The notes under the pieces were generated by a model, which was given only the letters and a program-made list of their open reading frames with translations, made no database searches and was not told the origin of the DNA. Shown here piece by piece: positions 1-12,178 of a stretch of 64,000 nt of DNA. The translations under genes were made by a program, and so were the position numbers. Within the stretch, counting starts at the first letter, position 1, and every line of letters starts with the position of its first letter. The stretch spans positions 186,001-250,000 of the forward strand of contig JAGVSM010000496.1 in the NCBI GenBank assembly GCA_022494885.1, written 5' to 3'. The DNA comes from Micrasema longulum. Lineage: Eukaryota > Arthropoda > Insecta > Trichoptera > Brachycentridae.

Positions 1-308
1 AAAGCGTATGTATGATAATACTTTAGTTTTTTATAGAGTTCGTAATCTGTCATCGACCAACCCATGCTACCAACTACCCTACGGAAAAAATGAGTGATGG
101 TAGCCGAATATTTTGAATCAATCGTACTTTACGAGACGGACTCACTTCCATTCGATTTTCTTTTTTAGGATTTTTATCTGAAGGTACCTGTAGAGTCAAA
201 AACTCTTTTACAGAAGATATATATTTTTTTTAAATACGAAATATTATAATTCATCCGCCTGGATAACTACGGACCAAATGAATAATACGGGCTTGAAAAA
301 AACACTTT

Positions 309-391
309 TTTTGTGTTCTCACTGGGAATCGAACCTGGAACCTTCCGTGCATGATTCAAGCGCCTTTAACATTACACCACGGAGGTCGCCT
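309..391 (-). repeat. tRNA-derived SINE head (family 3)
   Basis: Read on the minus strand this has a box A-like GTGGTGTAATG and a box B-like GGTTCGATTCC about 45 bases apart, the layout of an internal RNA polymerase III promoter. It closely matches the copies at 13478-13646 and 48920-49084, so it is a dispersed SINE head and not a single-copy tRNA gene. No acceptor-stem partner is visible. Confidence 0.6.
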
Positions 392-429
392 TTGAATAGT
401 ATAATAATTTAACTTTTACAGGAGATTAT

Positions 430-540
430 ATTTATTTATTTATTTCCATACATCCGTTTATTTTACATTATTTGAGACATAAGTCCCAACTCCGTGGGAC
501 TAAAAGTCCTGTGTTGAGATGGGACGAGCAATTAGTTGAC
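430..540. repeat. Dispersed repeat with (TTTA)n end
   Basis: A (TTTA)n run is followed by a block around ACATAAGTCCCAA and AAAGTCCTGTGTTGAG that recurs at 10211-10265. The (TTTA)n run suggests the 3' tail of a minus-strand LINE or SINE. The family is not recognised. Confidence 0.4.
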
Positions 541-544
541 ACAG

Positions 545-1024
545 ACACATGAGTATATCACCACAGACATAGGATCAGAAACATTTTATTTATTTTTTAA
601 ACATATATGTGGTAAACAGTTAACTCAAAAAAGAGCTTAATACGCTCTTTCAAAATATTAAACACTATCGGTGCGATAAATGAGAGATGTCTCTGAGCAA
701 AAGTCGTCCGGGTTTTGTATGACAAAATTCATGCTCTGGAAAAATCTCATACGGAAATTTGCTGAGACCTCTCCTTATTGTTCGACCAGAAGTGTGTAAG
801 TGCTTATTTTAGGTACAGTTGTCTCACATCCAGTACCTTCATGTATTGGAACAACTGTTCTGACGGGTATGTTGGAGAATGAATCCTTTGTGAGAAAAAA
901 ACTACATTGCCTCTGTCGCTCCAATACTTTCGACATGTTTAAGTTGTTATTTAATATGCCACAGTTTATTATATAATCTTATTTTCAATATCATTATTTT
1001 CGACATCACCAGACGCCTTCAAAA
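545..1024. other. Unassigned AT-rich DNA
   Basis: No coding frame, RNA gene or repeat that I can support. Confidence 0.4.
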
Positions 1025-1110
1025 GACCCCTTTAATAGTCAGTACTCCCTCCTCCCACGCCAATTCCGCGTCTCTCAGTTCTGTCGAATAAAGCCGAACT
1101 GTTTAGAAAT
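1025..1110 (-). pseudogene. Non-LTR retrotransposon C-terminal remnant (RGRP type)
   Basis: The minus strand resembles 57040-57100, where the plus strand encodes RLYSAELRDAGLTWQEA. The shared part covers TTTATTC, the GAACTGAG-like and GACGCGGAATTG-like blocks. It is a short relic of the same LINE family as 30370-30850, 32335-32935 and 56968-57555. Too short to hold a domain; identification rests on the internal match. Confidence 0.5.
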
Positions 1111-1724
1111 ATTTATGGTTTTTACGCATTTTGAATTTTGTTGAGTTATTTTTTTGTTTGTTTTGTTAGTAGCATAACCCATAGACGGCACAAAAAAATA
1201 AATATTTTAATTTACTACCAATTTAACAATACCAAAATACGATGTTTAATTGTTCTATTGTGTTACACAAGGATTAAGTAATTAAAACTCAGTGACAAGT
1301 TAATGTGACAGCAGGCGACGAGTTTAATTTTATTTGGTCTTTTAGCATCACCAGGGATTAATATGGCTAGCCAGACATACCGCCAGGTTGTAATTAGTAC
1401 ATACAACCTCCACCAACACCCTTCCTACCCCGAGCCTAGTAATAGTCACTGCCCTCAAGTTCTACCCCCTAACTATCCAAAACTGAACATGGATTCATTA
1501 ATTAAAGGTAAAACTATAAGTTGTGTATAGTAAGAAGCGTTTGCGTAAAAAGCCAGACAGTTAATCGATACTGGGTATGTTGTATTGTTTGTATGCGAGC
1601 AGATGAAAAATACAGTTCTGTGTGAAATAGTACCAGAATTTTGAACTAGTGTTTCCGACTCGATGGCTATTCTCTGTCAAAAAATATAAAAAAGCAAATT
1701 GATTGGAGAATATTCCACCTCTTA

Positions 1725-1792
1725 GCGTAGGTTGGAACTTTGCCTATCATGTTCAAGGTCCCGGGATCAATTTTTGGGAAGACCAACACTAA
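1725..1792 (+). repeat. SINE remnant (family 2 head)
   Basis: Contains a degenerate head with TTCAAGGTCCCGGGATCAA, close to the box B part of the family 2 SINEs at 45398 and 25822. The body and the (ATG)n tail are absent. Confidence 0.4.
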
Positions 1793-2694
1793 ATTTTTGT
1801 TAAAAAAAAAAATTTACAGTTCGATTGAGTCAACGTACAACAGGATATTTAACCAGCGCAAAGTGGTTATAAGGAAAAAAGGCAAACATATTTAGTTTAA
1901 AAGTTAAAAAGAAATATAAAAAAATAAAACAGATCAATTTTAACATAAAAATAGGATTTATGATAATACATTGAATTATCATAGAACTTATCATGTGGTT
2001 TTACGCTCCAATACATATTTCGTTATCTCTGGATTGGCACGTGAAGCGTACAACTGATCACCTTATTTTCCTATAACAGATGATTTAAATATTTTACTAT
2101 ACCAATACAGTGCCGTGATAAGGGTATTTCGACGACGATTTGTTTTTTAATAGTTGATAGCATTAAAAACTACGAAAACATCGTAATTCTATCTCCGCTC
2201 CTCAGTTGGAGCAAATAGTGTACACAAACAGTCATGAATCAGGCCTTTCATAGAAATATTTTCAATAGAAAACCAAGATGACAACATAACTCGAGGAATA
2301 TAAATAACTTATAAAATGACCTGTGGATGACCGGGAAAACTAATCATAGTACACTTGCTATAATTTTGATTAAATAAGCTGGATCAATTGCATAATTATG
2401 AAATGTAATATTTTGTTAATTGTTTGTCGTCGTATGAGGCGTCTGGGTCGGCAGGGTTAAATAAATATTTTACTATAATGTTAATAAGATATTAACATGA
2501 TGTTAAATTTAAAGTAAAAACTTATCAAAATATAAAATAAGACTTCCGTAATGGGATTACACAAATGGAAAAACGCATTTTTTTATCGTCTATGACGGTG
2601 TAATTATTGCAATATCTTAATAAATAAGAATGACTGACATCAGCCTATCATAACAACGGAAGCATTAAAACTAAACGTTATTATCACTTTAAAA
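1793..2694. other. Unassigned AT-rich DNA
   Basis: No supported gene, RNA or repeat. Confidence 0.4.
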
Positions 2695-2805
2695 TATTAC
2701 AACAGAGACAGAATGGAATGTAAAAGTCTAGGCATTTAAAGGGCTTATGACCTATCATTGACTGGTTTAAGTAGCTATTGTAAAGTGGGTTGAATCTAGT
2801 TCTTG
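2695..2805 (+). repeat. Dispersed repeat family X, partial copy
   Basis: Carries the family landmarks in order: TTACAACAGAGA, AAGTCTAGGCATTT, GGGCTTATGACCT and TTGACTGGTTTAAGTAGC. The same blocks occur at 11700-11857, 15965-16690 and 17587-18015. No coding capacity; probably a non-autonomous element of unknown class. Confidence 0.6.
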
Positions 2806-3446
2806 TCTGCAAAAATTTCGATAAACTCAAAATATTGTTAGAATAATCGCTGCTTATGGAAATGAAGTATAAATAACGTTTTTTTGACAGAAATATTTTG
2901 AAGCATGAGCGAAACTGAGAGAAAGGCCTTGGGTCTTGATGATTATGGATGTGTAGAGGGAGGGCTTTTACTTCATCTATTGACCATACGTGCTTAATAT
3001 ATTCCACTGATCAGATATAAACTATAAACTGTGGGCAATTTTATTATCTTTACTCTATTTATTTATCGAGAAAAATTAGCTATCTTAAGATACCGAGTTA
3101 CATAATCCAACTTGTATTACAAAGTTGGTATGAGTAATACAACTTCCAGAGATGGAGGTAAAATCTTCATCAAGAGTGGTTGGAAAAGAAGTTGTCATCC
3201 TTATCTCTAGGAATTATCGAAGTATAAACAGTTTTTCTAAAGATTATCTTTAAATGTCTTTCTTAGGGCCGTGTACGACAACTATGATTTATAGTACATT
3301 GTAAGAAAATTAAAACGAAATACTGAAACATATTAATATTACGGCATTCAATTCTAATTTTATTGTAAGCTCTATTTTTTAAGTTTCTTAAGCTTTTGAA
3401 AGCTTTTTGCCCTATAAAACTTTAGTGTTAATATAAAAACAATAAA
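2806..3446. other. Unassigned AT-rich DNA
   Basis: No supported gene, RNA or repeat. Confidence 0.4.
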
Positions 3447-3532
3447 CAAACTAACCATCACACCGTTTTACCGTAGGGTTAGGCAGAGAGGATAGAAAGT
3501 AATTTCACTCTGTCTTTGCAAAGTGTTAATAC
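3447..3532 (-). mobile_element. RTE retrotransposon 3'-end remnant
   Basis: Minus-strand copy of the last ~80 bases of the RTE element at 18543-21640. It shares the terminal GTGATGGTTAGTTTGTTT block and the reverse complement of GGCAGAGAGGATAGAA. All upstream sequence is missing, which fits the usual 5' truncation of non-LTR insertions. Confidence 0.7.
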
Positions 3533-6500
3533 TCATAAATTTAAATTTTTGTTATATGACATATATATATATAGCGTTTTTGTATACATTTTAATTTATA
3601 GACAACTGAAGATAACTCTGTTAATTTCTCATTGTAATACGGGCCCTGGACTAGCGTTAATGATCTACTAACATTTCATGTCAATGAAATAATTCAGATA
3701 TGCTGCAATTAGTGTCAATCCTGAGCAATATACATTAATAAACGTATACACAGTAAAGTTTGTATGTTTTTTGTACTAAAAAACTTAAATGTAGGAAAGT
3801 ACGAACCCTTAAACAAAGCACATATTTATATAAGTAAACTTAATTTCTTATTATGAAAACATTTTAATATTTGCTTGATTGGAAAAACTCCTACTGTAAA
3901 CATGTTAACAGCCTATTGTGCAATAAATTAATTACATTTACCGGCAAAAAAATACTGCGTAAATTCTCCTAAGAACAGCAGATGATGCCTTTTTTTTAAT
4001 TTCTAGAAAAGATACTTTCAAAGACCAATAGAAGAATTAATAAATTAAAAGCGTACATTGTGGTATTAGTGCATGATTGCTATCTCTAACTTATAATACA
4101 TCTTATAACAAGTACTACCTAATACGGCATGGCTGATTACCTAATATGGGATGGGTATGGAACATCTTAGAGCCTTTGTATATCAGAGGAGAATCGCTCA
4201 TCATTTCTTTGAAATTATATCTATACTCACCTTCATATTTAATGCAAAAACTACCGTTTTCAGTTACCTTGCAAAACAATAAGGTTTTTTTTGTAGTTTA
4301 ACGATTACATCTAATCAGGCGAAAACTTATATTTTTGTATAAGTAATTTAAAATACATCGAACACATCCACTTATATATTTGATCAATTAGCACTATCGG
4401 CTGCAAGGGCCTGTTTCAGATGGGTCGGATCGTACAAATCCACGATGGATAGATTTTCATTATTTTTTTATTATTTAAAATAAGCGTTACCTACCTAATA
4501 TAAAATAGGTATATTATTGCCTATCTTCAACCTTCAAACCATTCTAAGAATAAATATTATTGGCTCGTTACATTGGGATTCCTTTAAAAATTGACAGTAA
4601 ATAACTTAAATCGATTCATGCAACTAAACGATTTTTGAAAGTACTCAATCTGTGCCCATATACTGCTCGTGTTTGAGTACTAAACATAGCATTTAAAAAC
4701 TCAGGTGTTGTTCAAAAGCATATACGACTGATTGAAAATAATATTTTATTTTGGGGAAATATTTACGTTAATTTTTCACCGTATATTTTGGACTATAAAA
4801 CGCAGTTTTTTTACTTTTATAATTCAACCAAAAATTGATATGCATATGATCAAATGCATCATATCGTTTCACCTCTTTTTTCCAAAAGCTGATAGATAAA
4901 TTTTGCGGTGCATTTTATGGTCTGATGCGTCTTGTTGTTTGCAAAATATGGTAAATGCAAATATTTTTTCTTTACAAAACGATCTTTAAAAAATAAAGTA
5001 TTCTTAAAAGTAATCAATTGATTTCAAAACATAATTTATCTACATGTAAAGTATTTACAGACTTGGCGGTAGAACTGATTCAGAATTTCAATTAATTTCT
5101 TTTATTGAATTATTATTTTATGTCGAAATGGCCACAAGGTTTTTATTTACACAAAAAAATTTAAAAATTACCGTTTGCAATTTTCCCAACTGGATTCTTC
5201 AACAATTGTTTACTAAACGAATTATTTTTTACTACAATTTCCAGACACAATATTGGAAACTTACTGTACCTATCTAATATAAAGTAGCCATTAATAATAA
5301 TCATTTATCCTTCATTTCAAGCTGTCAACAGCTTTACAAACGGGAAAGGTAAGCCGTGACATTTCAATACACTTTGGTTATGTTTATTTGACAGAGAGGT
5401 ATAGCCGATTGCCGGAATTATGCGTGAATCAATTGCGGCGTACACTCAGATAAATGATTTGCCATAAAACAAACAGAGACTCCGGTTTATCAACTGAGAC
5501 TACCTGATCCTAATTAGAGAGCTTCAAGTTATGCATATTTATATTCACTTGTAAAGGTCTCATTTATAGTTGAAATATAAAGCCCTTTGTTGTTAATTCT
5601 GTAGGTGAAAAATCACATGGATAAATTATATTATTATTGATCATTCCTGTTTAGACAAAAGCTTTAAATGGTTTTAAAATAAGAAGCCAAAATATTCCAT
5701 TTTATATGAAATAAAATATAAAACTTACATTTATTTAAAAGAAACGTTTTTTAAATGCATTTTCTTTATTGCATTCAAAGATTAGGATAAAAGGATGTCA
5801 TATGTCACCAGTCGGCACTAGCAATTAGCCCGGCATTTTCAAGTTCTTATTTTCTGTGTGATATCACTGAAATCTTGTTCTGTCATCAGCTGAATATAAA
5901 TACCCTGCAGCTGGTAAGGTATTTTTCTTCAATAATTTGGTAAGAGAACAAAATTTACAAAATGAGCTTATTAAGTACATACTCTTTTGTCCTTTCTTTT
6001 TTTGTACCCTTGTTTTTTTGGTTTTAATTATTTTCATGGATTTCACGATGCTAAATAATTTTGTCTGTTTATTAAAATACGTTAAATAAACATTATTCGC
6101 CTAAAGTAAGCTCATCTTTATTTATTGTGTTTAAATTGATCGTTTTATATATTTATATTTGAATAGTTCGACTTAACTTCAATTTTGTCCAAAAAGTTGG
6201 TCTTAATTCTGAATTTAATGTATTTTTATAATACAGATACGAGTATTCTACAATTGTTAAAAAAGACCAATTTTGTTATGAAAGGGCTAAATGGTTGCAA
6301 TTCTTTTTCTAAAAAAAAATCCGTGTTGCTGCATTCCTTTTCAATGTGTTAGTTAGCATATTTCGTTTAACGTTAGTGATTACAAGATATTTCAAAACAA
6401 CTACTTTTTACTGACAGAGACAAGCTAGTTTCCAACAGTAAAATATACCTTACATACCTTGACAATACCTGGCTTTGATGATGTTATAAAAAAATATGTA

Positions 6501-7826
6501 TCACCTTTGAATTCGCGTATTTTTTTTAATGGTAAAAAAAGTACTAATGTTGAGATTTGTCAAGAAAAATTTAAATTTCTTCAAAACAACTATTTTTATT
6601 AATTTCTTCTACCTACTGTAGCTAGTTATAATGTTGGATTAACTTAAATGTGAATTAATTCAGCATTTATAAATTTTAATACTAAACTCAAATAATTGGG
6701 TAACGATGGTCAAACTTGTACATACATCATGTACTGCTAATGTACCAATATAGATAGCCAGAAGATAAATTAGAATTTAAGTATTATAACTCGTTCCCAT
6801 TAACTGCTGGGTAACACGTTCTTGAAAAGACTGTTATAATGATAAAGCGCATTATCAAAATTCAAAATATCTTCCCACTTAGTTGAATTTAAAATAAACG
6901 AAGAGTTATGGGTGTATTTTGAATAAAATAAGGAGGTATGGTTTGTTCATTAACAAACTCGTTTTGGTTCTAAATTATTTCGGTTGATTGTCTCCAAAAC
7001 GTTTGAGCTGATTTAAAGGGCGGTAGCTGGGTCCAGACACCTTTGCCTTCTTCCACGAGAAGAGAGAGAGGGAGAAGGAAAATTCGAGCTAGCAACATTA
7101 CTCATGCCAGCCAAGGAATCTGAATAAAATGTAAGATGCTCATTATTAAATACCCCATAGCTTAGTCAAAACAAGGCTCATGTATGTGACGCTTACAGGG
7201 ACCGAGTAGGCTCTTAGAAAAAACACAATTTCATTTAAACGAGTTTTTATTATGTTAGAACGTCGTTTAAATTTAAAAGCATTAAAGTATATATATTTTT
7301 TTTAAGAAATTAAATTATTTATAAATCTAAGCATAGTGTTCAGGTTCTTAAATATATAAAAGTGATAGTTGGATGAGACAAATTAATTGTTTATTACTGT
7401 CCTTGAGGAAAACATTTTGTTGTTTTTTTTTAAATCTTAAAATGACTTAGGGAATAATTAATGTTTACGTGTGTTTTTATATTTTGAAAATGTTAAATCG
7501 TAACAAAATAATTAATCTTCTATTACATTGAGACTATATAATTGATTGATTGCGTCTGTCCCTTATACACGTACACAGGAATTTGAGCCTTATTGTCATG
7601 GCACCAACGCTTATTTTCGTGGGTCAAAATTATTGAAACAGTTGCCTGTTATTATTTTATTACAAATTATTTATTTTTTTCTTTTTAATTTTAATTACTT
7701 ACCAACTAATATTTTAACGTAGATATGAAATATTTCGGTAAATTTTGTGTGGTTTTTGTAGCATTGTTTTAAGCGAGAGATCATTCTTTATTACATTTAG
7801 ATTACTACGAACAATAAATAAATAGT
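3533..7826. other. Long unassigned AT-rich stretch
   Basis: No coding frame has recognisable protein content. Local features are (AT)n near 3560, a purine-rich GAGAGAGAGGGAGAAGG patch at about 7062-7078, and many homopolymer A/T runs. No gene or complete mobile element is supported. Confidence 0.4.
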
Positions 7827-7913
7827 GAGGCCTAAAGGGACGACACTATTAGGTGACCGAGATCCTAATCAACCGAGGCGCGATAATCCGAAAATTGAGG
7901 CCCGAAGGGCCGA
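7827..7913. repeat. GC-rich direct repeat with hairpin
   Basis: GAGGCCTAAAGGGACGA (7827-7843) recurs as GAGGCCCGAAGGGCCGA (7897-7913), 70 bases on. The second copy contains the hairpin GGCCC-GAA-GGGCC (7899-7911). It is a GC-rich island in AT-rich DNA and looks like a transposon terminus; the family is unknown. Confidence 0.4.
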
Positions 7914-8094
7914 ATTCTCTAGCATATAACAGTCGGCGGCTATTGCAGACTGTTGTTATTTAATAAAACTTTAAAATTAGTTTTTATTTCATTGTTCGTT
8001 ATCTCTTGAGGATTAACATTCTTCTTTTTTTTATTTTTGATAAAAAAAACTAAGGAATTTTCTTGAACAAATTATTATGTGAGATTAGAATCGA

Positions 8095-8200
8095 GTTGCA
8101 ATCCCGTGGTAGTGTTGTGGAATTACGAATCAAAGGTCCAAGATTCAAATGTCTCTCTACTACAACTAAACTCTATTTATATCCATTTGTTATTGTCCAG
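8095..8200 (+). repeat. SINE, degenerate copy (family 1)
   Basis: The head reads TGCAATCCCGTGGTAG, then CGAATCAAAGGTCC and a weakened box B AGATTCAAAT. The body ends in a form of CCATTTGTTATTG. It matches the order of the copies at 43336-43445 and 28122-28225. The box B changes suggest an old, silent insertion. Confidence 0.55.
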
Positions 8201-8969
8201 AACAAATTATTTACGTGTGTAAGAAAATGCTTTGAAAATTAAAATATTTGTAATCAAAATTTAAATATTGATTCGAAAATATACGTTGATATAAGTAATA
8301 GTATTAATTGTTTATTAGTGAGATTTAAGTTTTATTGCAACGAAATTTTGTTGTTTATTATATTATAATATCACAAACAAGCAAAGTTAGAGCTGAGTCC
8401 GTGCCTCGGCCGCATCTTCAGTTCTGTAAATACCAAATACTGTGCATTCAAAGAAGCATATCTTGCGCAGAATATACCTTATTTAAAATATTATATACGT
8501 ATAAAGAAACCGACTGTACTCACAATCAAGAATTTGATAAGTGACCCTTTTGTGTGTTGCCTTTAAATTTATACGTTGGTATAAGGTCTGAGCCGAGATG
8601 TTGCAGGGCTTCGAATCGCCTGATTCATAAATTCAAATTGATTGGACTTAATCTGATTTGCCTGCCACTCTGTACTAAAGTTGGTTTGAGCGTTTTTGGT
8701 CCAATGTCCCTTACTTAGTAGTTGGAATTGGAACCTTAATTTTAGAAGCTTTGTGCTATAGAATTTAATTAATAATATTTTACGTTTGGAACCGATCCAT
8801 GTTTTTTTAAACCAATTTATTTTAGGCATGTTGGTATTTTTCTTTTAATTACTTGAATGTTAGAAATTAGGTAAAATAGAAATAAAGTTATTATTCATAT
8901 TTTTTTTTTTTAATCAAAAAGAAATATTTTATTAGTGTTCTTATAATTTTCCTAAATATTTTTATTTTG
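8201..8969. other. Unassigned AT-rich DNA
   Basis: Short open frames on both strands (for example 8335-8544 and 8569-8829) show no recognisable protein content. No other feature supported. Confidence 0.4.
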
Positions 8970-9146
8970 ATGGCCATTTTCAACGAGTTGTTAATAACCC
9001 TAATTTATAAATAAATAAATAAAATAAATAAAATAAATAACCCACTAATAGAAAATTAAAATCAAGTTGGGGTAGAGTGGGGTTCGAACCATGGACTTCT
9101 GATCCGTAAGTCCGCAATACTCTAGCTACGGGACCACAACCCGATT
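8970..9146 (-). repeat. tRNA-derived SINE (family 1)
   Basis: On the minus strand: head GGTTGTGGTCCCGTAGCTAG (box A region), box B GGTTCGAACCCC, a body with CCCAACTTG, and the end CAACTCGTTGAAAATGGCC. A (TAAA)n-like run at about 9004-9040 interrupts the tail. The box B is intact. Related copies lie at 8095, 15648, 28122, 32066 and 43336. Confidence 0.75.
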
Positions 9147-9766
9147 CCTGGGCTTCGATTCTGAACGCTTTAGCAAGCGTAGAGAACGCTTTTGTAACGC
9201 GTAAATAAGGAGGGGATTTTTTTTGCATTCGAACACACTTTGCTTCGTATATGGCCAATCTGATTTAAACGTCGAATTATGTAAAATAAACGGTCAACTG
9301 CGAAACTGCCGTCGCGGGTTCGATTTCCGTCAGTTGCAAAAAAAAAATCCCACTAAGATTATTTTTTCAATTGGTCTGAGTGTTGTGGTATATTTTAATA
9401 ACCTTCTTCTATATGCGCTTTTTCCTACCTACTGTCAAGCTTTTTAAATAGAGGCTTAGCGTGTTATTCCCTTTTTAAAAAAACAGCATATTACTGACGT
9501 TTAATTGTTTAAAATTAAAAAAACTGTTTAAAAAACGGGAAAAATCGAAAACGTTTTAATCAATTCAACCTAAAAAGTGTTCTGGATAATGCTTAATGTC
9601 GCAATTATGTTCTAAATGGAAATTATTACGTTAGGTTCGACGTTTTTGTATTTATTTTACGTTATTTGATGCAAAGTGTGTCACGTGCAAAAAATAAAAA
9701 TCTTCGCTTTACGTAAAGTAGAAATCTGTTCTACCCCCGCGAGAAGATGCAGAATAACACCCCTGG
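9147..9766. mobile_element. Foldback (long-TIR) MITE, family M1, interrupted
   Basis: The two ends are imperfect inverted copies. The left end runs through CCTGGG, ATTCTG and TTTTTTTGCATTCG to ACACTTTGC near 9240; the right end is the complement through GCAAAGTGTGTCACGTGC (about 9671) and CAGAATAACACCCCTGG (to 9766). The same termini bound the copy at about 57125-57489. An AT-rich segment at about 9290-9540 is absent from that copy and includes the tRNA-like GCGGGTTCGATTTCC, so a SINE probably inserted here. No transposase, hence non-autonomous. Confidence 0.65.
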
Positions 9767-9900
9767 AACATAGTTCAGTGTTAAAAATAGAACCAGAACC
9801 CGGATGATAGTTTTCGACCCTTTATAATGGCTTCTAAGGCAAAATATACCAATGAAAAATTAAATCGAGGAATGACGAGTCGCCTCATAATGTATGAGTA

Positions 9901-10916
9901 TACGCTCAGAGTAATAATGCGCAAAGCTATAGAGGAGCCCAAACGTAGAAAATCCATTTTACAACTATTGGGTATTAAGTTAGCTATAGTTTGCAGTAAT
10001 ACAATGGGCCGTAATCAGGTCAAAAATTGCCAAATGGATATCAATTTGCATTGTAAATACGCTTAAATATGTACCCGTGTATTTATCATTGAAGGGTTAT
10101 TCCAATTTATTTTTCCATAATTCGCTTAATATTTATTTTATAAAATGGAAAATATATGTGTGTGTTTATTATTTCTTGTATCTATTCATTTTGTTCACAA
10201 TATACTTATGTTACAATTATTGAAACATAAGTCCCAAGTCTTTGGAACCAAAGTCCTGTGTTGAGTTTGTTTGTTTGTCCGTCACATCTCTGAAACGGCG
10301 AGTCGTAGCGGTCTTTAATTTGGACATGCCATTTTAGATCCGATTTCAAGGTGAACGTTGCCATTTAAGAGTAAAATTTGAATCGACCTCTACTCGATAA
10401 AGACTCAAACTTTATATGGATGCCTAGTGCGGCCCCGACATATTTCCCGTAATCAACTGTCATTATCAACAGTAAACATACTTTAATTCACAAATTTATC
10501 CCCTTAATTAAGAAAAAATAGTATCTATAGTAAATATGTTTGTATAAGGAATCTTTTTAAGCAAACACGTGTCGGAACAATAAATGCCAAAAATCAATGT
10601 AAATCATGGAATTTTTTTTCAAATCAATTACCTATGAAAACTAACACCTTTGACGCTCCTATTGCTGCAACCAAACATACTGCTATTCACCATAGCCGAT
10701 TTTCATTTATTATAACGTAAATATCCAAGTTATTTACAAACAATGCCAAGCACAGCGACAAAAGCATCCTATAGAACCGTTATGCCCATGTTGTCAAACA
10801 AAACAAAATGGCCGCCAACCAACCTAACCCTTTGTTGCTAACCAACATTGCTTGCGTTCTATGAAACATGGTGACAGGGCGTCTCTATAGGTTGACGCAT
10901 TATTACTCTGAGAGTA
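9901..10916. mobile_element. Non-autonomous DNA transposon with TA flanks
   Basis: The ends at 9903 and 10914 are imperfect inverted repeats of about 40 bases. The left reads CGCTCAGAGTAATAATGCG then CTATAGAG; the right complement reads CTCTCAGAGTAATAATGCG then CTATAGAG. Both ends are flanked by TA, as expected for Tc1/mariner-superfamily targets. The ~1.0 kb interior has no transposase frame and carries a fragment of the repeat seen at 430-540 (10211-10265). Superfamily assignment is inferred from the TA flank alone. Confidence 0.6.
10211..10265. repeat. Second copy of the 430-540 repeat
   Basis: Shares ACATAAGTCCCAA, then AAAGTCCTGTGTTGAG, with the first copy. Followed by GTTTGTTTGTTTGTCCGTCAC. 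It lies inside the TA-flanked transposon. Confidence 0.45.
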
Positions 10917-11699
10917 TAAGTATATAATACTACTACTGGCAGCTTAACAGTAGCTTTTGCAATACGATGCTATAAATAATTATTTTTCAATTATTTATCA
11001 TAATGACAGCATACCACCATTTTCTTAAAATCAACCCAAGGGCACTCACAGCTTACTAAAATAAAATGTTCAATATCGGGATGGTACTCGTTGGTGGAAA
11101 AACATAAAATATGCTCAGAAAGAGAAAAGCAAACTTAACTTTAGATTTTGTCACAAAAAAACATACCACGCATTTTTTTATTTTATTTCAATGAGTATCA
11201 ATCGAGTGCGTAAAACAAATGTGCTGGGTTATATTGTGGCATGAATTTATTACAATGATACTTTTAATCAACGTGTTTACTTATTTTTATCAATTTGCCA
11301 TTCTGTGTTTGTTGCTCCTAAAGATCGTCTAATAAATCTATCTCGTGTTGACCGCTCTTTCTTCCTTTCTAGGATCACTTTGTCTTAATTGTACCGCTTT
11401 TGTTCCATTATCATATCCGAAAACATCACAAATTAAGAATACTTCAGCATACGACTATTTCACTTAATCACGACTATACAATGCGACCTAATTAAAAATG
11501 GTAAAGTCCCTCAAGTCATCGATTGTTTGCCTCGTGTTTATTATAATTCAGAATGAGCATTTCAAATCAAATTATTTAACCAAGTTAAATTGTAATAGGT
11601 TAATCTTTAGGAATCTAACATATTACAATAGAGATTGAGAACCTCTTAACGACGTAAAGATGGAAGACTGGGCACTTACAGTACTTTGTACATTGGTTA
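10917..11699. other. Unassigned AT-rich DNA
   Basis: No supported gene, RNA or repeat. Confidence 0.4.
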
Positions 11700-11857
11700 G
11701 TTAATGAAGCCACTTTGAGCACTCTTTAACATTCAAAATTACGAACACAGTGTGTAAAACGGCTACTTAAACCAGCCAATGACAGGTCGTAAGCCTTGTA
11801 TAATGCCTAGACTTCCAAATAACCTTCTCTTCAAAATTCTTCATCAATGTATTTATT
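11700..11857 (-). repeat. Dispersed repeat family X, partial copy
   Basis: Minus-strand copy with ACACAGTGTGTAAAACGGC, TTAAACCAGCCAATGACAGG and GCCTAGACTTCC on the plus strand, the complement of the landmarks in 15965-16330. It ends directly against the LINE tail that begins at 11858. Confidence 0.6.
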
Positions 11858-12178
11858 TATTTATTTATTAACGGACATTGTCTATATATGCAATTGATAA
11901 GGTTTAAATATTATAATAAAAGAATAGTTTAAAAAACATTTTTAAAAAAAGAAAAGAAGCATTGACAATCATAAGGGACATCAAGACAAGATCTGGACTA
12001 TTTATTTAGTGCTCGTTTAAATCGTTTTAAACTCAAACCAAAAAAATCGAGATCTTGTCTTGAGTAAACAATACGACAAAGACGGGTCATTGGAGAATTA
12101 AGGCCATAGTTTGTTCTATGCTGATCGATGCAAAGTACTTTATTGTTTCTCAACCTTCGATAATGTATGTTGTAATAT
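11858..12178 (-). pseudogene. Jockey-type LINE, 3' end with C-terminal coding tail
   Basis: On the minus strand an open frame runs from about 12178 to the stop codon at 11998-12000. It includes HRTNYGLNSPMTRLC and ends FKRALNK. The pattern NYGLNSP...RLC followed by F-x-L-S-L-x-x-F-K is typical of the extreme C-terminus of insect jockey-like reverse transcriptases. The 3' untranslated part ends in a (TAAA)n tail at 11858-11872. A perfect 14-base inverted repeat (11981-11994 and 12050-12063) straddles the stop codon. The element is strongly 5'-truncated. Confidence 0.65.

Noticed and set aside
9827..10066. 79-codon frame MASKAKYTNEK...
   Set aside because: It crosses the left terminus of the TA-flanked transposon at 9903, so it is not a coherent gene.
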